Below, piece by piece: positions 62,991-64,000 of a stretch of DNA of 64,000 bases (positions within the stretch are counted from its first letter, which is position 1; each line of letters begins with the position of its first letter). A program made the translations under genes and the position numbers. This stretch comes from Ignavibacteriales bacterium (GTDB lineage Bacteria; Bacteroidota; Ignavibacteria; Ignavibacteriales; Ignavibacteriaceae): assembly GCA_016707285.1 (NCBI GenBank), contig JADJIA010000005.1, forward strand, positions 310,001 through 374,000, given 5' to 3'. The notes below the pieces were generated by a model, which saw only the letters and a list, made by a program, of their open reading frames with translations, did no database searches and was not told where the DNA came from.

Positions 62991-64000
62991 ATGAAAACAC
63001 AAATTTTGAAAATTGTGACTATATACCTGATCTCACTTTTTGCAGGAATTTTATTCGGGTGGAACAGCCTCGCCGGTAAAACTGCTGATATTAACTCTGA
63101 AATTGAAAACGCAGCTGGCTACAACCTCCAATACAACAGAAACGCTCTCCAGGATACTCTGGAATACAATGTATTAAATTATTATGTTGAATTGACTTTG
63201 GAACCCAAAGTGAAAAGATTAAAATCGCGGGTTGAAATTTTGGTTGCCCGCTATAAACCCGGGGCAGAAGTAGTTCTTAATCTTTCTGAAAACATTGAAA
63301 TCGAATTTGTTTCTATTAATGGAAACCGGGTTGAATTTAAAAGAGCGGGTGACAATGTTCGGTTATTCTGGAAAAACATTAATCCTGATACAATTAAAAT
63401 AGCAGCAGAATACTCCGGAGAGCCCGGAAAAAATAAAAATTTCTTTTTTGGCAAGATTTACGGAAATCAGGTAATTTATACTTTAAATGAACCCGAAAAT
63501 GCCCGTAATTGGTTGTTATGCAGAGATACTCCTTCTGATAAAGCCGGATTACAGATCAAGATTGCAAATGAGTCTGAATTTACTTCAGTTTCAGTTGGCA
63601 CATTGGATTCGACTTATATTGACAAAACGACTGGTAAAAAAGTATATTCCTGGAGCAGCCGTTATCCAATAGCTACTTATCTGATTTCATTTTACTCCGC
63701 TCCTTACATTAGTCTGTTTGATTTTTATAAAAGGGAGGATGGAGATTCACTTGAATTATCAATTTATGGATTTAAGTGGCATGAAGAAAAGTTTAGAATA
63801 ATTCTGGCTGATCATAAAGAGTTTTTCCCGATCATGGAAAAGTATTTTGGGAAATATCCTTTCTCGGGTGAAAAATATGGTGTTGCCGCATTTTTATGGC
63901 AGGCCGGGGCGATGGAATATCAAACTATTTCCGGTTTTGGAACGGGATTTATAGATAATTATCCTCAAAATGTCAATATATTTGTTCATGAACTTGCACA
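62991..64000 (+). CDS. M1 family aminopeptidase, 5' part (runs off the window)
   Basis: An open frame from ATG 62991 to the right edge with no stop (336 codons). A signal peptide (IVTIYLISLFAGILFGWNSLAG) is followed by an M1 N-terminal beta domain (YYVELTLEPKVKRLKSRVEILVARY), the exopeptidase-type motif GAMEYQTISGFG near residue 306 (family GAMEN), and VHELA at 332-336, the start of the zinc motif HExxH, cut by the window end. It is therefore an exported gluzincin aminopeptidase-like protein. The GAMEN Asn is replaced by Tyr, which may alter N-terminus recognition. Confidence 0.88.
   Translation, partial: MKTQILKIVTIYLISLFAGILFGWNSLAGKTADINSEIENAAGYNLQYNRNALQDTLEYNVLNYYVELTLEPKVKRLKSRVEILVARYKPGAEVVLNLSENIEIEFVSINGNRVEFKRAGDNVRLFWKNINPDTIKIAAEYSGEPGKNKNFFFGKIYGNQVIYTLNEPENARNWLLCRDTPSDKAGLQIKIANESEFTSVSVGTLDSTYIDKTTGKKVYSWSSRYPIATYLISFYSAPYISLFDFYKREDGDSLELSIYGFKWHEEKFRIILADHKEFFPIMEKYFGKYPFSGEKYGVAAFLWQAGAMEYQTISGFGTGFIDNYPQNVNIFVHELA

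Overview
The window looks like a piece of an AT-rich chromosome from the Ignavibacteria/Chlorobi side of the Bacteroidota. Two secreted proteins end in type IX secretion (T9SS) type A sorting domains that begin with NFPNPFNPxT. Several genes have TAnnTTTG-type -7 boxes. The gene repertoire also fits: a DUF5916 barrel protein, a Reg_prop/Y_Y_Y sensor kinase, a TonB receptor with a YfiR protein, and M28/PDZ peptidases. No insertion sequence, prophage, CRISPR array or rRNA was seen. Gene density is high; only one gap exceeds 300 bases (50767-51186).

Layout. 1-3.6 kb: tail of an upstream gene, an unknown protein, then on the minus strand tRNA-Leu, trigger factor with a His-rich tail, and ClpP. 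3.7-15.7 kb (minus): a tightly packed ion-homeostasis gene set led by an RsbU-like phosphatase. It holds two CPA2-like antiporter proteins (one a 1497-residue fusion to an AAA-type ATPase and winged helix), an MscS channel, TrkH, TrkA and a serine racemase/threonine dehydratase-like enzyme. 15.7-26.5 kb (plus): DUF5916 protein, CDF metal exporter, topoisomerase I, tRNA-Gly, tRNA-Cys, Pcm, MiaA, an AtuA-like pair (the first gene frameshifted), release factor 2 with its programmed frameshift, and a cyclic-nucleotide-binding protein. 26.5-36.5 kb: transketolase (minus), two VWA proteins (plus), then a propeller-type sensor kinase and SthA transhydrogenase (minus).

36.6-47.6 kb (plus): a secreted GH10-like glycosidase, a chorismate mutase-prephenate dehydratase-DAHP synthase fusion, an Att-type ABC transporter with its AttH-like partner, an M28 peptidase and a PstS-like lipoprotein. 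47.6-50.8 kb (minus): a membrane pseudokinase gene interrupted by two single-base shifts. 51.2-59.7 kb (minus): an apparent signalling operon of REC-nucleotide cyclase, TonB receptor, YfiR protein, hybrid histidine kinase (frameshifted) and M28/PDZ peptidase. 59.7-64 kb: QueC, a T9SS-secreted propeller protein, a small membrane protein and the start of an M1 aminopeptidase.

The most interesting items are the antiporter-ATPase fusion and its operon, the prfB frameshift site that uses UAA instead of the usual UGA, the trifunctional aromatic-pathway fusion, the predicted guanylate-type cyclase operon, and the pseudokinase. Four single-base frameshifts in three genes, mostly at or next to short homopolymers, raise the possibility of residual sequencing indels; conclusions about 'broken' genes depend on that. 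All assignments come from reading motifs by eye; no database search was run.
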